This document shows, in pieces, positions 28,490 to 39,269 of a stretch of 64,000 bases of DNA. The first letter of the stretch is position 1. Every line of letters begins with the position of its first letter. Under the pieces are notes generated by a model, which saw only the letters and a program-made list of their open reading frames with translations, was not told the DNA's origin and ran no database searches. Position numbers and translations under genes: made by a program. The DNA lies in the NCBI GenBank assembly GCA_951394045.1, contig OX595995.1, forward strand, positions 930,001 through 994,000, in the 5' to 3' direction. This stretch comes from Nitzschia sp. DOCU1. Its lineage: Eukaryota; Bacillariophyta; Bacillariophyceae; Bacillariales; Bacillariaceae.

Positions 28490-30382
28490 CTATAGTATTA
28501 GCTGCTGCTTGAATCCATTCAGTTCCTCTTGGCCCATCCTTGACAGGACCGTGTCATTCATAGAGGCAAACTTTGCCAAGGTCGTCTTCCAAAGTACACG
28601 TCCACGCAAGGTATGACCCTTGGCTTCGGTGACTTCTATTACCGCATAATCGCCAGGTACCAGCGTTGTAGTCGTCGTTGCCGTCACTGGCCGAACCACT
28701 GACGATCCTTGCGCCGACAACGCGTCCAATGCCACTTGTTCCTCCATGACCACAGCACTTTTCTCATTCGTAGGATTGATATGAACAGGAAACAAGATGC
28801 GTTTATTTTGATCGGTACGACCATGCCAGGTCTCTTCTTTCAAGGAGCCTTCGGTTGCCTGTTGGCGTTTGGCGGCACCTTCTACCAAGACCAACCGTAA
28901 CTTGCCAACTTCGACGCGTTCATTCTTGGCGTGAACACGGGATCGAAAGGTATCAATCAATTCTTGTAATCGTTCCTGTTTGATATGTGGTGGCACATTA
29001 TCTTGTAGAGCACGATGTGCGTGCGTCTTTTCTCGAAGGCTGTAGGCAAACAAAAAGGCTTGTTCGTATTCCACTTGTTCCAGAAGCGTCACGGTATCTC
29101 GATGCTCTTCGTCTGTTTCTCCACAAAATCCGGCAATAAAATCGGAGCTTAACGCCACATCGGGAATAATGGAGTGCACGGTATCAATCAATTCCAGGTA
29201 GGCTTCTCGAGTGTACCCACGCTTCATGCGGTGGAGCATGGACGTCGACCCGGACTGTGCCGGCAAATGAAGCTGTTTGCACACATTGGGTCGTTCTGCC
29301 ATGCAATGCAAGAGTTCCGTCGGATAATCCTTGGGATGGGGCGAGGTAAAGCGGACCCGCAGTTCCGGAGAAAGGTCTGCAATCCGCTCCACCAAATCCA
29401 CAAAAGTATAGCCTCCCAGAGTTGGTCGTCGAATGCGATTGCGAAAGCCCGGATTCGACAATCCAGGTGTAGAAGCCAAGGGCCGAGCCGCCATGGCAGC
29501 CTCGGAACGATCGTGATAACTGTTCACGTTTTGTCCCAACAGCACGACTTCTTTTAGATTTTCTTCCTCCAATAGTTGTGTTACTTCCGCTACGATACTC
29601 TCCAACGGCCGACTTCGTTCCTGTCCCCTTGTAAAAGGCACTATACAAAAGCTGCAGCGATTGGAACATCCTCTTTGGATACTGACAAAGGCCGAAAACG
29701 GCGTAGGACTGGAAGCATCTCGAATGGGGACAATGTCTTGATAAGTTTCATCCAAACTCAGCTGGACATTCATGGCCGTCGACAGAGGATGCTCGGGCAA
29801 CAAGAGTTCGTCCAAAAGTCGCGGCAAATCCCGATAGGCATCCGGACCTACTACTAAATCTGCCATTTGTTCTTGCAATAAATCTTCTTGTAGGCGTTCG
29901 GCCATGCACCCCAAGACTCCCACCACTTTTTTGGAATTGTGTTGCCCTTGCTTTCGCTTTCGAAGTCTGTGCAGTCGTTGGACGACTTTTTGCTCGGCCT
30001 TGTCACGAATCGCACACGTATTTGTGAGCCATATCGTAGCCTCTTCTTCGGTAGGGGCTTCGACAAAACCCTTCTCCAACAAGACGGCACGGACAATGTC
30101 CGTGTCATTGACGTTCATTTGACAGCCGTACGTTTTGATATGAAAGGAGTGGCCGGTGGTGTTTGTTGATAATGACGTCATGCCTGCCGCCGTAGTGGGT
30201 GCAGATAAGAGTTGCTTGTGTTTGGATCCAGAGACAAAATCACCTAATGACAAACCATCGTCTGGCAATTGTCGCTTGCCGCTGCTTTGCTGCGAGGAAT
30301 GTCGTTCGATCTGGACCGACAACGACGACGACGACAGTCGTCGAAGTATGCCAGACGACGGTCGACATGGTCGAAACATCAT
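28490..30382 (-). CDS. MiaB/CDK5RAP1-type tRNA methylthiotransferase (radical SAM)
   Basis: Single exon, 630 aa. Order of domains: a presequence-like N-terminus of ~75 residues rich in Arg/Ser; UPF0004 domain with TYGCQMN (Cys87), NTCAIRDKA and GCMAERL, the three Cys for the auxiliary cluster; radical SAM domain with CSNRCSFC (Cys239, 243, 246); and a C-terminal TRAM domain region ending near AKGHTLRGRVLW. Family role: insertion of a methylthio group at position 2 of (iso)pentenyl-A37 of tRNAs, in bacteria and in mitochondria or plastids. It ends 116 bp from the IBA57-like gene, tail to tail. Both products touch Fe-S chemistry, but the convergent layout does not suggest co-regulation. Confidence 0.92.
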   Translation of the reverse strand: MMFRPCRPSSGILRRLSSSSLSVQIERHSSQQSSGKRQLPDDGLSLGDFVSGSKHKQLLSAPTTAAGMTSLSTNTTGHSFHIKTYGCQMNVNDTDIVRAVLLEKGFVEAPTEEEATIWLTNTCAIRDKAEQKVVQRLHRLRKRKQGQHNSKKVVGVLGCMAERLQEDLLQEQMADLVVGPDAYRDLPRLLDELLLPEHPLSTAMNVQLSLDETYQDIVPIRDASSPTPFSAFVSIQRGCSNRCSFCIVPFTRGQERSRPLESIVAEVTQLLEEENLKEVVLLGQNVNSYHDRSEAAMAARPLASTPGLSNPGFRNRIRRPTLGGYTFVDLVERIADLSPELRVRFTSPHPKDYPTELLHCMAERPNVCKQLHLPAQSGSTSMLHRMKRGYTREAYLELIDTVHSIIPDVALSSDFIAGFCGETDEEHRDTVTLLEQVEYEQAFLFAYSLREKTHAHRALQDNVPPHIKQERLQELIDTFRSRVHAKNERVEVGKLRLVLVEGAAKRQQATEGSLKEETWHGRTDQNKRILFPVHINPTNEKSAVVMEEQVALDALSAQGSSVVRPVTATTTTTLVPGDYAVIEVTEAKGHTLRGRVLWKTTLAKFASMNDTVLSRMGQEELNGFKQQLIL

Positions 30383-31197
30383 TGGATGAAACGAACAAAT
30401 TCACGCTACGCTAGGACCCTGAATGGACTGGTTGCTTTAAATAGAGGAAGAGGGGTTCCTGGATGGACTACGATAGCTTGCCGAGATAATCTATCGCCAT
30501 CGTCATGGCTTTTTGGCTTATCCCTCATTTCGCTTGTGTGGTGGATGGTGATGATGATCCCCCGAATTTGCACAACGGCGGCCGTTTTCGTCGAGCGTAA
30601 ACCCCAAAGTTCGCCCGCAATATATATGAACCCCCAAAATGCTGGTTCGTGATTCGATTGTTGATTGGATGATGCAGCCATTGGTCGTATCCAAATACAC
30701 CTTCCTCGTGATAGAAGAAACACCCACCAAGCACTACTGCTCGTATTGGGCCTCTCTTTGGAGACCTTGCGTAGCTTATTGCCAGTAGTTTAATACTCTG
30801 TGCGTTATTACGACTACTAGGAAGCAATCCGATCGAATACAGTACTTTCGAATGGACGGAAAAATGCCTACTAGAGAATCCTAGCAAGACACAACAAATG
30901 TTGATATCAACACAGATAAAATCTCTCTGATGATGCGCACAGCTCGAGCATCCTAGTCTACTGTACATATAAAGTAGCTATTAGCATGAGCATGCTTACA
31001 AAATTCTAAATCACAAATGTCACTCCATGTACCCAACGACAGAACAGGACATTGACACGCAAGTCGGCAGAACAGTCCAGATATTAGCTAGCAAAGAAAA
31101 GCAAATTCAACTCGTTCCGTCTTGCCACGTCGACTTTAGCAGCAGGGAGTCATACAACCAACAACAAATAACAAATCGAAATAGTGCCCCCAGACGC
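30383..31197. other. Intergenic, no gene seen
   Basis: An 815-bp gap between the MiaB 5' end and the 3' end of the first FAS1 gene. Short overlapping frames on both strands carry no domain. It includes the MiaB promoter. Confidence 0.4.
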
Positions 31198-32331
31198 TTA
31201 CAACAACAGACCACATAGAGCCATACCCAGCACAAAGGTGATGCCAAGTCTTACTGTAGCTGCAAATGCCATTGACGTCGGTTCGGATGCTGATTCACCA
31301 GTCTGGCTAGGAGTAGGCAGACCAGCTGTGGGACCGGCAGTCGGAGACATTGTTTTTGGTATGGGAGGAACAAGCAGGCCTCCAACCATATGAGCGATAC
31401 CATTTGAGCCAAGAATATTGGATCGGGTGATGGGAACGTCGCCAATGAAAACTGTATCATTCACGAATGTCACTGGATACGTGATGCCCAATTCGGTGGT
31501 AACTTCCTTCGTTCCATTAGTCAAAAGTGTAGTCGGATAGACACCAACAAGGATGTGATTTAAGATAAGAGCTGTGATGTTGAAAAGAGCAAGCTCGTCG
31601 TTGGAGGCGGCTTTTGATATAGCAAACTCTTCGTTGGGGATGGCTTTTGCAATGACTGCGTCAGGGGGCAACAAAATCGTAACAGGGTTCGAACCATCAA
31701 AGATATTGTGCAATATCTCCACGGATTCGACCACTGTCTTTAGAACATCAAAGCCCCCTGGAATTCGTGTCAGTCCTTCCCACAATGTTTCGACCATGAG
31801 GGCTGGAAGCAACACTTTGTTAACCTTGTGGACGACACCATTGTCGGCAATAATGTCGGGGTCCACAAGTTGGCTCCGACTGAAAGCTAGACCACTCACG
31901 AAGACACCGGCATCATTCACGGTGAAGGTGAGAGGACCAAAGCCAAGCGGTGTGAACTTTTTTACCTGAGAGTTGCGACTTAGTCCGTTCGTGATATTGC
32001 TGGACCAGAGGGGGCCAGCAATCATGTGGTGCGACAGCACAGCCCGCAAATGAATTAACCATGGAGGAGTTACCAACTTGGACAACAAATTAGGGTCCAG
32101 AGCAGCAAAGGCATCTTCGTCGGGAGCAAATAAAGTCAACTCAAGATCATCTTCATCAAATAACTCAGTGTCATCAAATAACTCAGTGTACCCCGCGGTC
32201 TCGATGACAGAAAATAACGTGATCAGGTCGCTATCGCCGGCGACGATTTCTATAATCGATTGCCCGTTCACAGACAAAATATCGACGAGCCCTATTAGAG
32301 CAATTCCAAATGAAACAGAGATGCTCTTCAT
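31198..32331 (-). CDS. Secreted fasciclin (FAS1) protein, two domains (paralog A)
   Basis: Single exon, 377 aa. The signal peptide (MKSISVSFGIALIGLVDILS) is followed by two FAS1 domains. Domain 1 is residues ~28-170 (LTLFAPDEDAFAAL, then DPDIIADNGVVHKVNKVLLP) and domain 2 about 180-325 (VTILLPPDAVI, then GSNGIAHMVGGLLVPP). The H2-type motif NG-V/I-x-H-x-V closes each domain. A Pro/Thr/Ser stretch and a hydrophobic C-terminus suggest a GPI anchor. FAS1 proteins mediate cell-cell or cell-matrix adhesion; in diatoms they occur in mucilage and the extracellular matrix. An 18-bp tandem duplication (32153-32190) adds six residues (a repeated ELFDD-type motif) in domain 1 that paralog B lacks. Confidence 0.9.
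   Translation of the reverse strand: MKSISVSFGIALIGLVDILSVNGQSIIEIVAGDSDLITLFSVIETAGYTELFDDTELFDEDDLELTLFAPDEDAFAALDPNLLSKLVTPPWLIHLRAVLSHHMIAGPLWSSNITNGLSRNSQVKKFTPLGFGPLTFTVNDAGVFVSGLAFSRSQLVDPDIIADNGVVHKVNKVLLPALMVETLWEGLTRIPGGFDVLKTVVESVEILHNIFDGSNPVTILLPPDAVIAKAIPNEEFAISKAASNDELALFNITALILNHILVGVYPTTLLTNGTKEVTTELGITYPVTFVNDTVFIGDVPITRSNILGSNGIAHMVGGLLVPPIPKTMSPTAGPTAGLPTPSQTGESASEPTSMAFAATVRLGITFVLGMALCGLLL
32153..32190. repeat. 18-bp tandem duplication in FAS1 paralog A
   Basis: The unit catcaaataactcagtgt occurs twice in a row and encodes the doubled ELFDDT/ELFDED segment of FAS1 domain 1. It is in frame, so the protein is lengthened without disruption. It is absent from the neighbouring paralog. 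Confidence 0.8.
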
Positions 32332-33110
32332 GGTAAAATAGGCAGACGAAGGATACCAATCACTTTCGACAATCCCACGTATTACTACCTTCTTGCAGGA
32401 ATAATGTTGCCGACGGTCGGTAGTGGGAATTCAAAAACCGGCGCACGGATGAGTTGAGTCGGGTAGCCGGCACGAAGTTTGTTTATTTGGTGACCAACGG
32501 AAAACATAGTCGTCGGAGTCGACCCACGAGGTCTCCGTGTCCGTCCTCCGTCCGATCGCGAGGGCCAAGCGCAACCACCGCTTTCTCTCACTCTATGTCG
32601 ATATGATATTACCCCCCCCCCCAGAGAGGGAGGACGACAAAAATGTGTCTCGACTAGAGACAAGATGTCACGCTCTACTAGACTACCCATCATTTGCTGG
32701 AAGTTCAACCCGGCTAGGCTACAATACAGCTGCGCCTATGATACGAGTATAGCAGCAGCCACCAATGGAACTAACGTGTCATAACGAGTGAAGGGTATGA
32801 ATTATAAAGTTAGATCGCAATGGTGAAGTTCCCATATAGGCCATTCTTCTTTTCACAAGTGATGGGGCGTCGTGGGTGACAGTACAAGACAAATGAATCG
32901 AAACAATGCACTAATAGAAGTACTGCACCATCCCGACGTCACAGTAAAAGAGCATCACACCAGCACCCTCAAAAACCCGGAGGAGAGTGGTGAGGCCCCG
33001 AGCGCCCCTAAGTGGAATTCATACAAACAGCTCCTCACAACAACGAGGAGCGTACACCAATAGTTGACAGATAGGTAAGATGCGGTTCGGTATAGATATC
33101 CGAGAGGTGC
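32332..33110. other. Intergenic between FAS1 paralogs, no gene seen
   Basis: A 779-bp gap with the promoter of paralog A and the 3' UTR of paralog B. A short poly-C run (about 11 C) lies near 32611-32621. No ORF looks real. Confidence 0.4.
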
Positions 33111-34220
33111 TTACAGCATCATAGAGAAGGCAAGCGCAACGAATGCCATGCTACAGCGGATGGCGGTAGCACTGCTGCTGGGCACCATAGTTGGGAGGGA
33201 AGGGGATTGTTCCATGGGGCTAGGAGTCTCTCCTCCTTCCACGGGGCTAGGGGTCGGCTCCGGGGTCGTGGGGGCAGGCGTGGGGTCAGGAATAGGAGCA
33301 TTGGTGATTCCAGAATCGGGAGGGAATAGAACACCATTGATTACATGGGCGATGCCGTTGCTGGCAGGGAGATCGCCAGCGAGAACAGGAACGTCTCCAA
33401 TGGAGATGGTACCATCGGCAGCTACCGTGACCGTGTAATTGGTACCCAAGGCAGTGGTAACCTGCGAACCAGTGGTAAGAAGAGTCGTGGGGAAAACTCC
33501 AAACACGACGTGATTCAAAAGAACTTCGGTAGCATTGACAGCGGCAAGTTGGTCGCTGGGGATGTCGGCCAAGACGTCATCCGGGGGTGCGAAGATCGTA
33601 ATGGGATCAGTTCCATCGGCGACGGTCCACAATTCCGTCGACTCCAGGAGGGCCTTCAAGATATCGAAGCCTTCTGGAATGGCTGACAAACCTGCCCACA
33701 AGGTTTCGGTGAGCATGGCGGGAACCATAACTTGGTCAACTTTGTGGATAACTCCGTTATCAGCCAAGATGTCGACGTCAATAACTTCACTGCTACCGAA
33801 ACCTGGGCCACCCACGAACACACCACGTTCGGTCACGTTGAACCAGAGAGGTCCGATGCCGAGTGGGGAAAAGGCGGCAACTTGAGACTCGACAACCAAT
33901 CCATCGGTGATGTTGCTCGACTCGAGGACTCCCAAAACCACGTGGTTCGACAGGAGAGCCTGCAAGTGAGTGAGGTATGGAGGAGTCAGCAACGTCGCCA
34001 CAAGGTTTTGGTCAAGAGCGGCAAAGGCCGCATCGGTGGGAGCAAAGAGCGTCATCTCGACCTCCGTAAGGGGGTCTACATAGCCAGCGGCTCCAACCGC
34101 AGCGTACAACGTGGACAGTTCCGTATCATTGCCGACAACCTCAGCAATGGATTGCCCGCTCACTGCCGAAGTGCCGAAGCACCCCAGAACGATAGCCGAT
34201 ACAATAGACGAAAACTTCAT
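33111..34220 (-). CDS. Secreted fasciclin (FAS1) protein, two domains (paralog B)
   Basis: Single exon, 369 aa from the ATG at 34220. Signal peptide MKFSSIVSAIVLGCFGTSAVS. FAS1 domain 1 is at ~25-165 (MTLFAPTDAAFAAL, then DVDILADNGVIHKVDQVMVP) and domain 2 at ~175-310 (ITIFAPPDDVL, then LPASNGIAHVINGVLFPP). A long Pro/Thr/Ser linker (PTPAPTTPEPTPSP) and a hydrophobic C-terminus suggest a GPI-anchored cell-surface protein. It is clearly paralogous to the gene at 31198-32331 in the same orientation, a tandem pair now well diverged. Confidence 0.9.
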   Translation of the reverse strand: MKFSSIVSAIVLGCFGTSAVSGQSIAEVVGNDTELSTLYAAVGAAGYVDPLTEVEMTLFAPTDAAFAALDQNLVATLLTPPYLTHLQALLSNHVVLGVLESSNITDGLVVESQVAAFSPLGIGPLWFNVTERGVFVGGPGFGSSEVIDVDILADNGVIHKVDQVMVPAMLTETLWAGLSAIPEGFDILKALLESTELWTVADGTDPITIFAPPDDVLADIPSDQLAAVNATEVLLNHVVFGVFPTTLLTTGSQVTTALGTNYTVTVAADGTISIGDVPVLAGDLPASNGIAHVINGVLFPPDSGITNAPIPDPTPAPTTPEPTPSPVEGGETPSPMEQSPSLPTMVPSSSATAIRCSMAFVALAFSMML

Positions 34221-35015
34221 GGTCACAATTATAACACTGGCAACTTAAAGTTTCGCAAGTAAGTTGTGAACAACTGCAATGCGAAAGGAAATGGCGATCT
34301 TACGTAAGCGTCGAGGTGGTGCAGATGGCGTTTGAGAGGAGAGGGCTTGCTTCCGGATGCGCATCCTTCCCTTTTTGTCAGTACCCGGAGAAGATCTTCT
34401 TTTTAAAAAATTTGGCGGCCAGCGGGGCATATGGCGCTGACTCGCCCCCAGACTACAAGATTTAGTATGGAGGCAATCGTTCATAAAGCTTTTCATGTGC
34501 AAATATGATGCTGAGTGGGAGTATACAAGACTTAAATAATTTGTAACTCTCACATACCGCATTTCTCTAGGTAACCATAACGATTCCGTTGATTCTTAAC
34601 ACATGGGCAAGCAGGCACGCGCCACGTGCGCAACCGGGTCTTCTATGTAACCATAGTTCTCGGCGCCAGCCATGCAGTTCAAAAATTCCCCATCTTCGTG
34701 GTTCCCCCGATCTGTCCCCGCCCCCGCCAACCTTTCGTGTCGTCACGCAACCTCCAGCAAAACGCATCATCAAAAATCAAATGTCACACCCCATACCTCA
34801 AACAATGGTGCATCACTCCCGACTGGTTGCATGCTGTTGATACCGACCAGTGCACTTTATTTGTTGCTGAGAAAACGCACTACCTCACTGTTGATCAAAT
34901 CTAACTACCGTTAGAATCAACTATCGCATTCGATCAGACGTCATTCATTCTCAGAGGCGTCGGTTCTGTTGGTCGCAGTTTCGGTCATTATTTTTCATTT
35001 GTCAACATCAACAAA
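34221..35015. promoter_or_regulatory. Divergent region between FAS1 B and SRPRB
   Basis: A 795-bp gap containing the promoters of both genes. Overlapping short frames near 34590-34910 lack domains. Confidence 0.4.
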
Positions 35016-35927
35016 ATGTCGGAAACAACGTCAGAACATGAAGAATATGCTCCGGTACCACCCGAAGACCGTCAGCAGAAAGATATGAGCTCTCCACTTG
35101 CTCCTGCTGCGACTCGCCTGAAGCGGCAAGTGACACCCTACTTGCCGCCTCCAGTGGTGGCCGCAATGAAACAAATCGATCCCCAGCTCGAACCTTTCTT
35201 CGGTCCAGATGCAAGCATTACCATCCTAGGGACTCTAGTGATCGCGCTACTTGCATGGAAGCTTTTATCTCTAGTGATGGGAACGTCGTCGTCATCGACC
35301 AGTGGTGGCGGCGCCATTCAAGACGAAAAGGAAGACGATGCCATTGTGGAATACGAAGATGTTTCGTACGATGGAACGGTACTCTTTTGTGGTCCTCCCT
35401 TGGCGGGGAAAACAAGTCTCTTTTATAGTTTGGTGTATCCTTCCAGTCGTTCCTTTCAAACCGTCTCGAGTATCAAACCAAACACTGGTTTTGTGACGGA
35501 AGGGGGTCGAACGTGGCGCTATTTGGATACGCCAGGACACTGGTCTCCACAAAAATTGGTATCCACCGTCTTGACGAATCCTAACAGCGTGGATCGAATC
35601 GTCGTGGTATTGGATGCAACTCAACCCGTGTCCAAAGCGGTCGATTATCTGTATGAACTCTTGAAAGCTACCAAGAAATCGATTGTGATTGCCGGCCACA
35701 AATCCAAGGCACCCAAAGCCAAGAATGTTCGGAGACTCAAACTACAAGTTCGCAATGAACTGGAGCGGTTAGGCAAGCTGGATACCACTTCAAAGGATTC
35801 TTCGTTGGACTGGGATGATATACTATCTAGCCAAGTGGGCTTTGTATCCACTTCGGTGGAACCACCTGTATTGGAGGAACTCCAGGCATACCTCCAAACG
35901 GGGACACTGCCAACGCCGTCGACATAA
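35016..35927 (+). CDS. SRPRB: Signal recognition particle receptor beta subunit
   Basis: Single exon, 303 aa. A cytosolic N-terminus is followed by one helix (about residues 68-87, ITILGTLVIALLAWKLLSLV), then a small GTPase domain: P-loop GPPLAGKTSL (~126-135), DTPGH (~171-175, the DxxG switch II) and AGHKSKAPKA, which stands in for N/TKxD and carries the xHKxD-like region typical of SR-beta. Role: an ER membrane GTPase that anchors SR-alpha and couples SRP-ribosome docking to the translocon. Its length is close to other SR-beta proteins (about 250-300 aa). Confidence 0.88.
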   Translation: MSETTSEHEEYAPVPPEDRQQKDMSSPLAPAATRLKRQVTPYLPPPVVAAMKQIDPQLEPFFGPDASITILGTLVIALLAWKLLSLVMGTSSSSTSGGGAIQDEKEDDAIVEYEDVSYDGTVLFCGPPLAGKTSLFYSLVYPSSRSFQTVSSIKPNTGFVTEGGRTWRYLDTPGHWSPQKLVSTVLTNPNSVDRIVVVLDATQPVSKAVDYLYELLKATKKSIVIAGHKSKAPKAKNVRRLKLQVRNELERLGKLDTTSKDSSLDWDDILSSQVGFVSTSVEPPVLEELQAYLQTGTLPTPST

Positions 35928-36431
35928 GCAGAAGAGAACTATCTAATTTTATTTGACTTTACAGTAGCCATAATTCATGTACCCGCTGCACTCTCTAGCC
36001 TAAGCAGCAGAAACGTGGTCTGAATGCGAGCAGAAACCTAGGCAAGGGCCATTACAGGTGACGCCATTGTCGTTTTGTCCGGATCCCGTACCGCCGAAGT
36101 ACAAGGCAACAAAATACGACCTTCTTTCGCTATCCAGTCCATGATGCTATTGGCCCACTCACTTGGTATCGCAAGAAAACTCGTGCTTTGTGCCTTCATC
36201 GTGGTGCGTCGATAGTTGATGACATTCAGCCATCTGTGCGGCAGGAGATTAGCAGGCGACAGGAGCCACTTTAGGACACACGAATTATTGCGCTGCCAAG
36301 CGGTTACAAGTCTTCAATTAATGGCAAAGTACGCGCCCTCGATCCGATGTGGTCCGACGACCTCCACATTCTGTATTGACTCTTGAGTATACCGGTAGCT
36401 TAAACGACACCACCTACCAGGCTGAGTATCT
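35928..36431. other. Convergent intergenic, no gene seen
   Basis: A 504-bp gap between the 3' ends of SRPRB and the first Cys-rich family gene. I see only UTR-like sequence. Confidence 0.4.
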
Positions 36432-37593
36432 TCACCGAACAGCTGCCGCACTGCTCAACGCCACAATCGCAATGAGTGTCGTTGTCAACCATAAAAGTGA
36501 GAGTGTAGATTGTTGGGCGCAGCTGGAAGACGCGGGCATAAAGGCATCCTCCGCTGTATCCAGTGCTCCAACGCAGGGATCGTGTTCAATCCTCGAAAAT
36601 AGACTACATCGTTTCGCGGTATTTTCCGTAATTCCCGAGCGTTCCATAGTTCGGCCCGCCATTTCATCAAAAAACATATTCCATGATGAGGGACAATCAT
36701 TACACGGTGTCAACTCGCAGGTGGGTGGTGGTAAGTTTGTTTCTCCCGTTCCAGCAATGACTTCTGCTTGGCACGCGTCTGCGCAGTCTTTGACAGTGGC
36801 AGCTCCCAGGTGGGCATACAACAAGGCACATTCCGGGGATAAACCACCTTTCATAGCACACTGTACAAGATCATCAAATTTCTTTTCGTCGTCATCGGGG
36901 CTCAGAATGTAAATGGTGGCGCATACAATGGTTGCCGCTTCAAACTCGTCAATCGTCTTCATTCGAGCCCAAAGATCCTGGGCATTACTACAAACCCCAC
37001 AAGCTAGAAAAGAGTAGCAAAGTAACATAGAAATAGCAGCACAGCCAAAATGCGAGTTAAAAACAATGCAAGAAATACATCCTGGGCCACCATCCATAAC
37101 CAAACGTACCTCCTCTGTGTGTCACAATGGCTCCGTCGTCTTGTGCCGCTTGTGCAGAATCATATGTCAAGATCTCGTACTTGCGCCCGAGACATTGAGT
37201 TCCATTTTCGAATTTGTAAGCACATACTGTATCAAAGGTCTGCTGGGGGATGGTACACTGAGGATAATAGGATTGTGGATAACCATTCAGTGGACCCAAG
37301 GTGTACGCAAAAGGAGAGCATTCTTCGCCTTCGGGCGTCCGTAGTGACAAGTAGGGAGCTTCCGGATTCATCAATTCAAAGGATTTGTAGATCGAATAGC
37401 TTTCAGGAAACGTGTCCGAGATACCGGTTCCGTTGGGACATTCGTTAAATTCACCATAGTAGATGCACCAACAATCGCCACACCTCGGCTTCAATTCGTT
37501 GGCGCGCACATGCCACGTTCCAGCAACGAGTACGCCAAGAATAGCCAACGATGCCCTTCTATTCGGATGCCTGTGTAGCTGCATCGTTACCAT
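36432..37593 (-). CDS. Cys-rich secreted protein family, member 1
   Basis: Two exons, 37110-37593 and 36432-37003, with a 106-nt intron (GTACGT ... TCTAG, phase 1), giving 351 aa; an ATG at 37584 is an alternative start. Basic n-region and signal core (RRASLAILGVLVAGTWHV), then the mature N-terminus with CGDCWC. Exon 1 ends in THRGG and exon 2 opens with ACGVCSNAQDLWAR. Later CELTPCNDC and FSRIEHDPCVG are conserved in all three members. The C-terminus is hydrophobic (LLWLTTTLIAIVALSS), so GPI or membrane anchoring is likely. I do not recognise the domain. Cys spacing and the secretory signals point to a disulfide-rich extracellular protein. Confidence 0.78.
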
Positions 37594-37995
37594 CAATGAG
37601 GCTGTCCCGAAGATCAATGAATGATCGAATCGGACTTTCCTCCTTCGTTCGGCAATGACCTTTCCTTTGAAACGATGATGCCGTCAAAAAATGGTGTCAT
37701 GGGGTGTGGTGTGCCCACCACGTCTAAAGTACTCGAATAAGTCATCCTTTTTTCCTGACGACTGATTCGACTTTGGTCTGCCTGCTACCCGCTGTGCACT
37801 TCGGCTTTCCTGGCTTCTGTCCGTCTATCCGACAATCGCACGACCAACGCGATCGCTTCGTCGACCTTCTTCCACGTTTGTGGTCGTGCCCCCAAGCGAA
37901 CCGCGGTATCTTCCTTGCCGTTCGATCGTTTCGGAAGAAGGTTGTCACATCATCGTTTGGCGTCTTGTTGAATTTGCAAGCATACTCTTTTCATC
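37594..37995. promoter_or_regulatory. Bidirectional promoter between Cys-rich members 1 and 2
   Basis: About 400 bp between the ATGs of two divergently transcribed paralogs, so shared regulation is plausible. No distinct element seen. Confidence 0.4.
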
Positions 37996-39106
37996 ATGAT
38001 GACGTTCCGACAGTACTGCTTGATTCTCACTTTGCTACTAGTGGTGTCATCAACGACGACTGATGCGGAACTCCAACCTCGTTGCGGAGATTGCTGGTGC
38101 ATTTATAATGGAGAATCGGACCAATGCCCCACCGATCAAACAGGGATTGCGGATGTCTTCCCCGCGGAAACCTTTCAAATCTACCAAACTTTCAACTTGA
38201 TCAATCCTGATGCATCCTATCTGAAACTGCAGACGGCGGACGGGGAAGAGTGCTATCCCTTTGCTGATACACTTGGGCCATTGGACAATTACCCCAAGTC
38301 GAATCTTCCTCTCTGTGCCATGCCCGAGTCGACCAACGAGACTGTTTGCGCGTTTTTATATGAAGAAGGAATGGCATGTCAGGGTAGAAACTATCAAGTT
38401 TTGACCTATGACTCGGCAGCAGAGGCAGAGGCTGCCGGGGCTGTCGTGACCCATCAAGGAGGTGAGAGATAATATCATCGGGTGCTCGAACGAATGTTCG
38501 TCGATCTCAAACCATTCCTCTCTGTTTTATGTAGCCTGCGGCGTTTGTAGTAATGCCGCTGACCTTTGGGCCCGAATGTCTTCTATTGACGATTTTGAAA
38601 CAGACACTTTGATTTGCGGTGTTTCTTATTTGTTGAACCCGGACAAAGATAACCGATTTGATGAGTTGTGGAAATGTGCCGAGAAAGCTGGATTGAGTGA
38701 GCAGTGCGCGTTATTGTGGGCCCACTACGGAGCGGCAACTGTTAATGCATGTTCGGATGTATGCAATGCAGGCACTGGGGCTGAAACAAATGGCTCGCCG
38801 CCTGAATGCGAATATACTCCCTGTTTGAAATGTTCCAGGGAATTGGGAGGGAACTTTAACCCGATTGCGGGAAGGTCAATGCCAGGCAGCGGAATCAGCC
38901 AAGGGACGGCCGAAGCCTGCAGTAGCTTTACCCGCATCGACCATGACCCTTGTGTAGGCGCCACCTCAGGGTCAGAGATTTCTCCCACACCTGCACCACA
39001 GACGGTACCATCAGCGTCAGTCATGGCTGCTGCTCCTTCAAAGTGGTCTATTGTTTTGTTGACGATGCTAGTAGTAACAGGAGCGACTTCCGTTGCGATT
39101 TGCTAG
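37996..39106 (+). CDS. Cys-rich secreted protein family, member 2
   Basis: Two exons, 37996-38461 and 38535-39106, with a 73-nt intron (GTGAGA ... ATGTAG, phase 1), giving 345 aa. Signal peptide MMTFRQYCLILTLLLVVSS. It has the same landmarks as member 1: CGDCWC, TIADVF-type segment, GPLDNYP, LTYDSA, THQGG at the exon junction, ACGVCSNAADLWARM, then FTRIDHDPCVG. A Pro/Thr/Ser stretch (PTPAPQTVPS) precedes a hydrophobic C-terminus, a GPI-like arrangement. Function unknown. Divergent from member 1 and convergent with member 3. Confidence 0.78.
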
Positions 39107-39269
39107 ATCATCGACTCTGTATTCTTCGAAAGAGGAGAGGGCGGGGGGCTATTCAGAGGCTATGTAGTCAATCTACTAGCAGTCAATTCACTCCTTGCTA
39201 GAGTAATAGCAGCGATAAAACAATCAGAATGTGTACGGTTCTCCAAAGGTAGAGCTACTAGCTTCAACT

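Noticed and set aside
36349..36912. 187-codon plus-strand frame
   Set aside because: Antisense to exon 2 of Cys-rich family member 1, whose homology to two paralogs fixes the coding strand.
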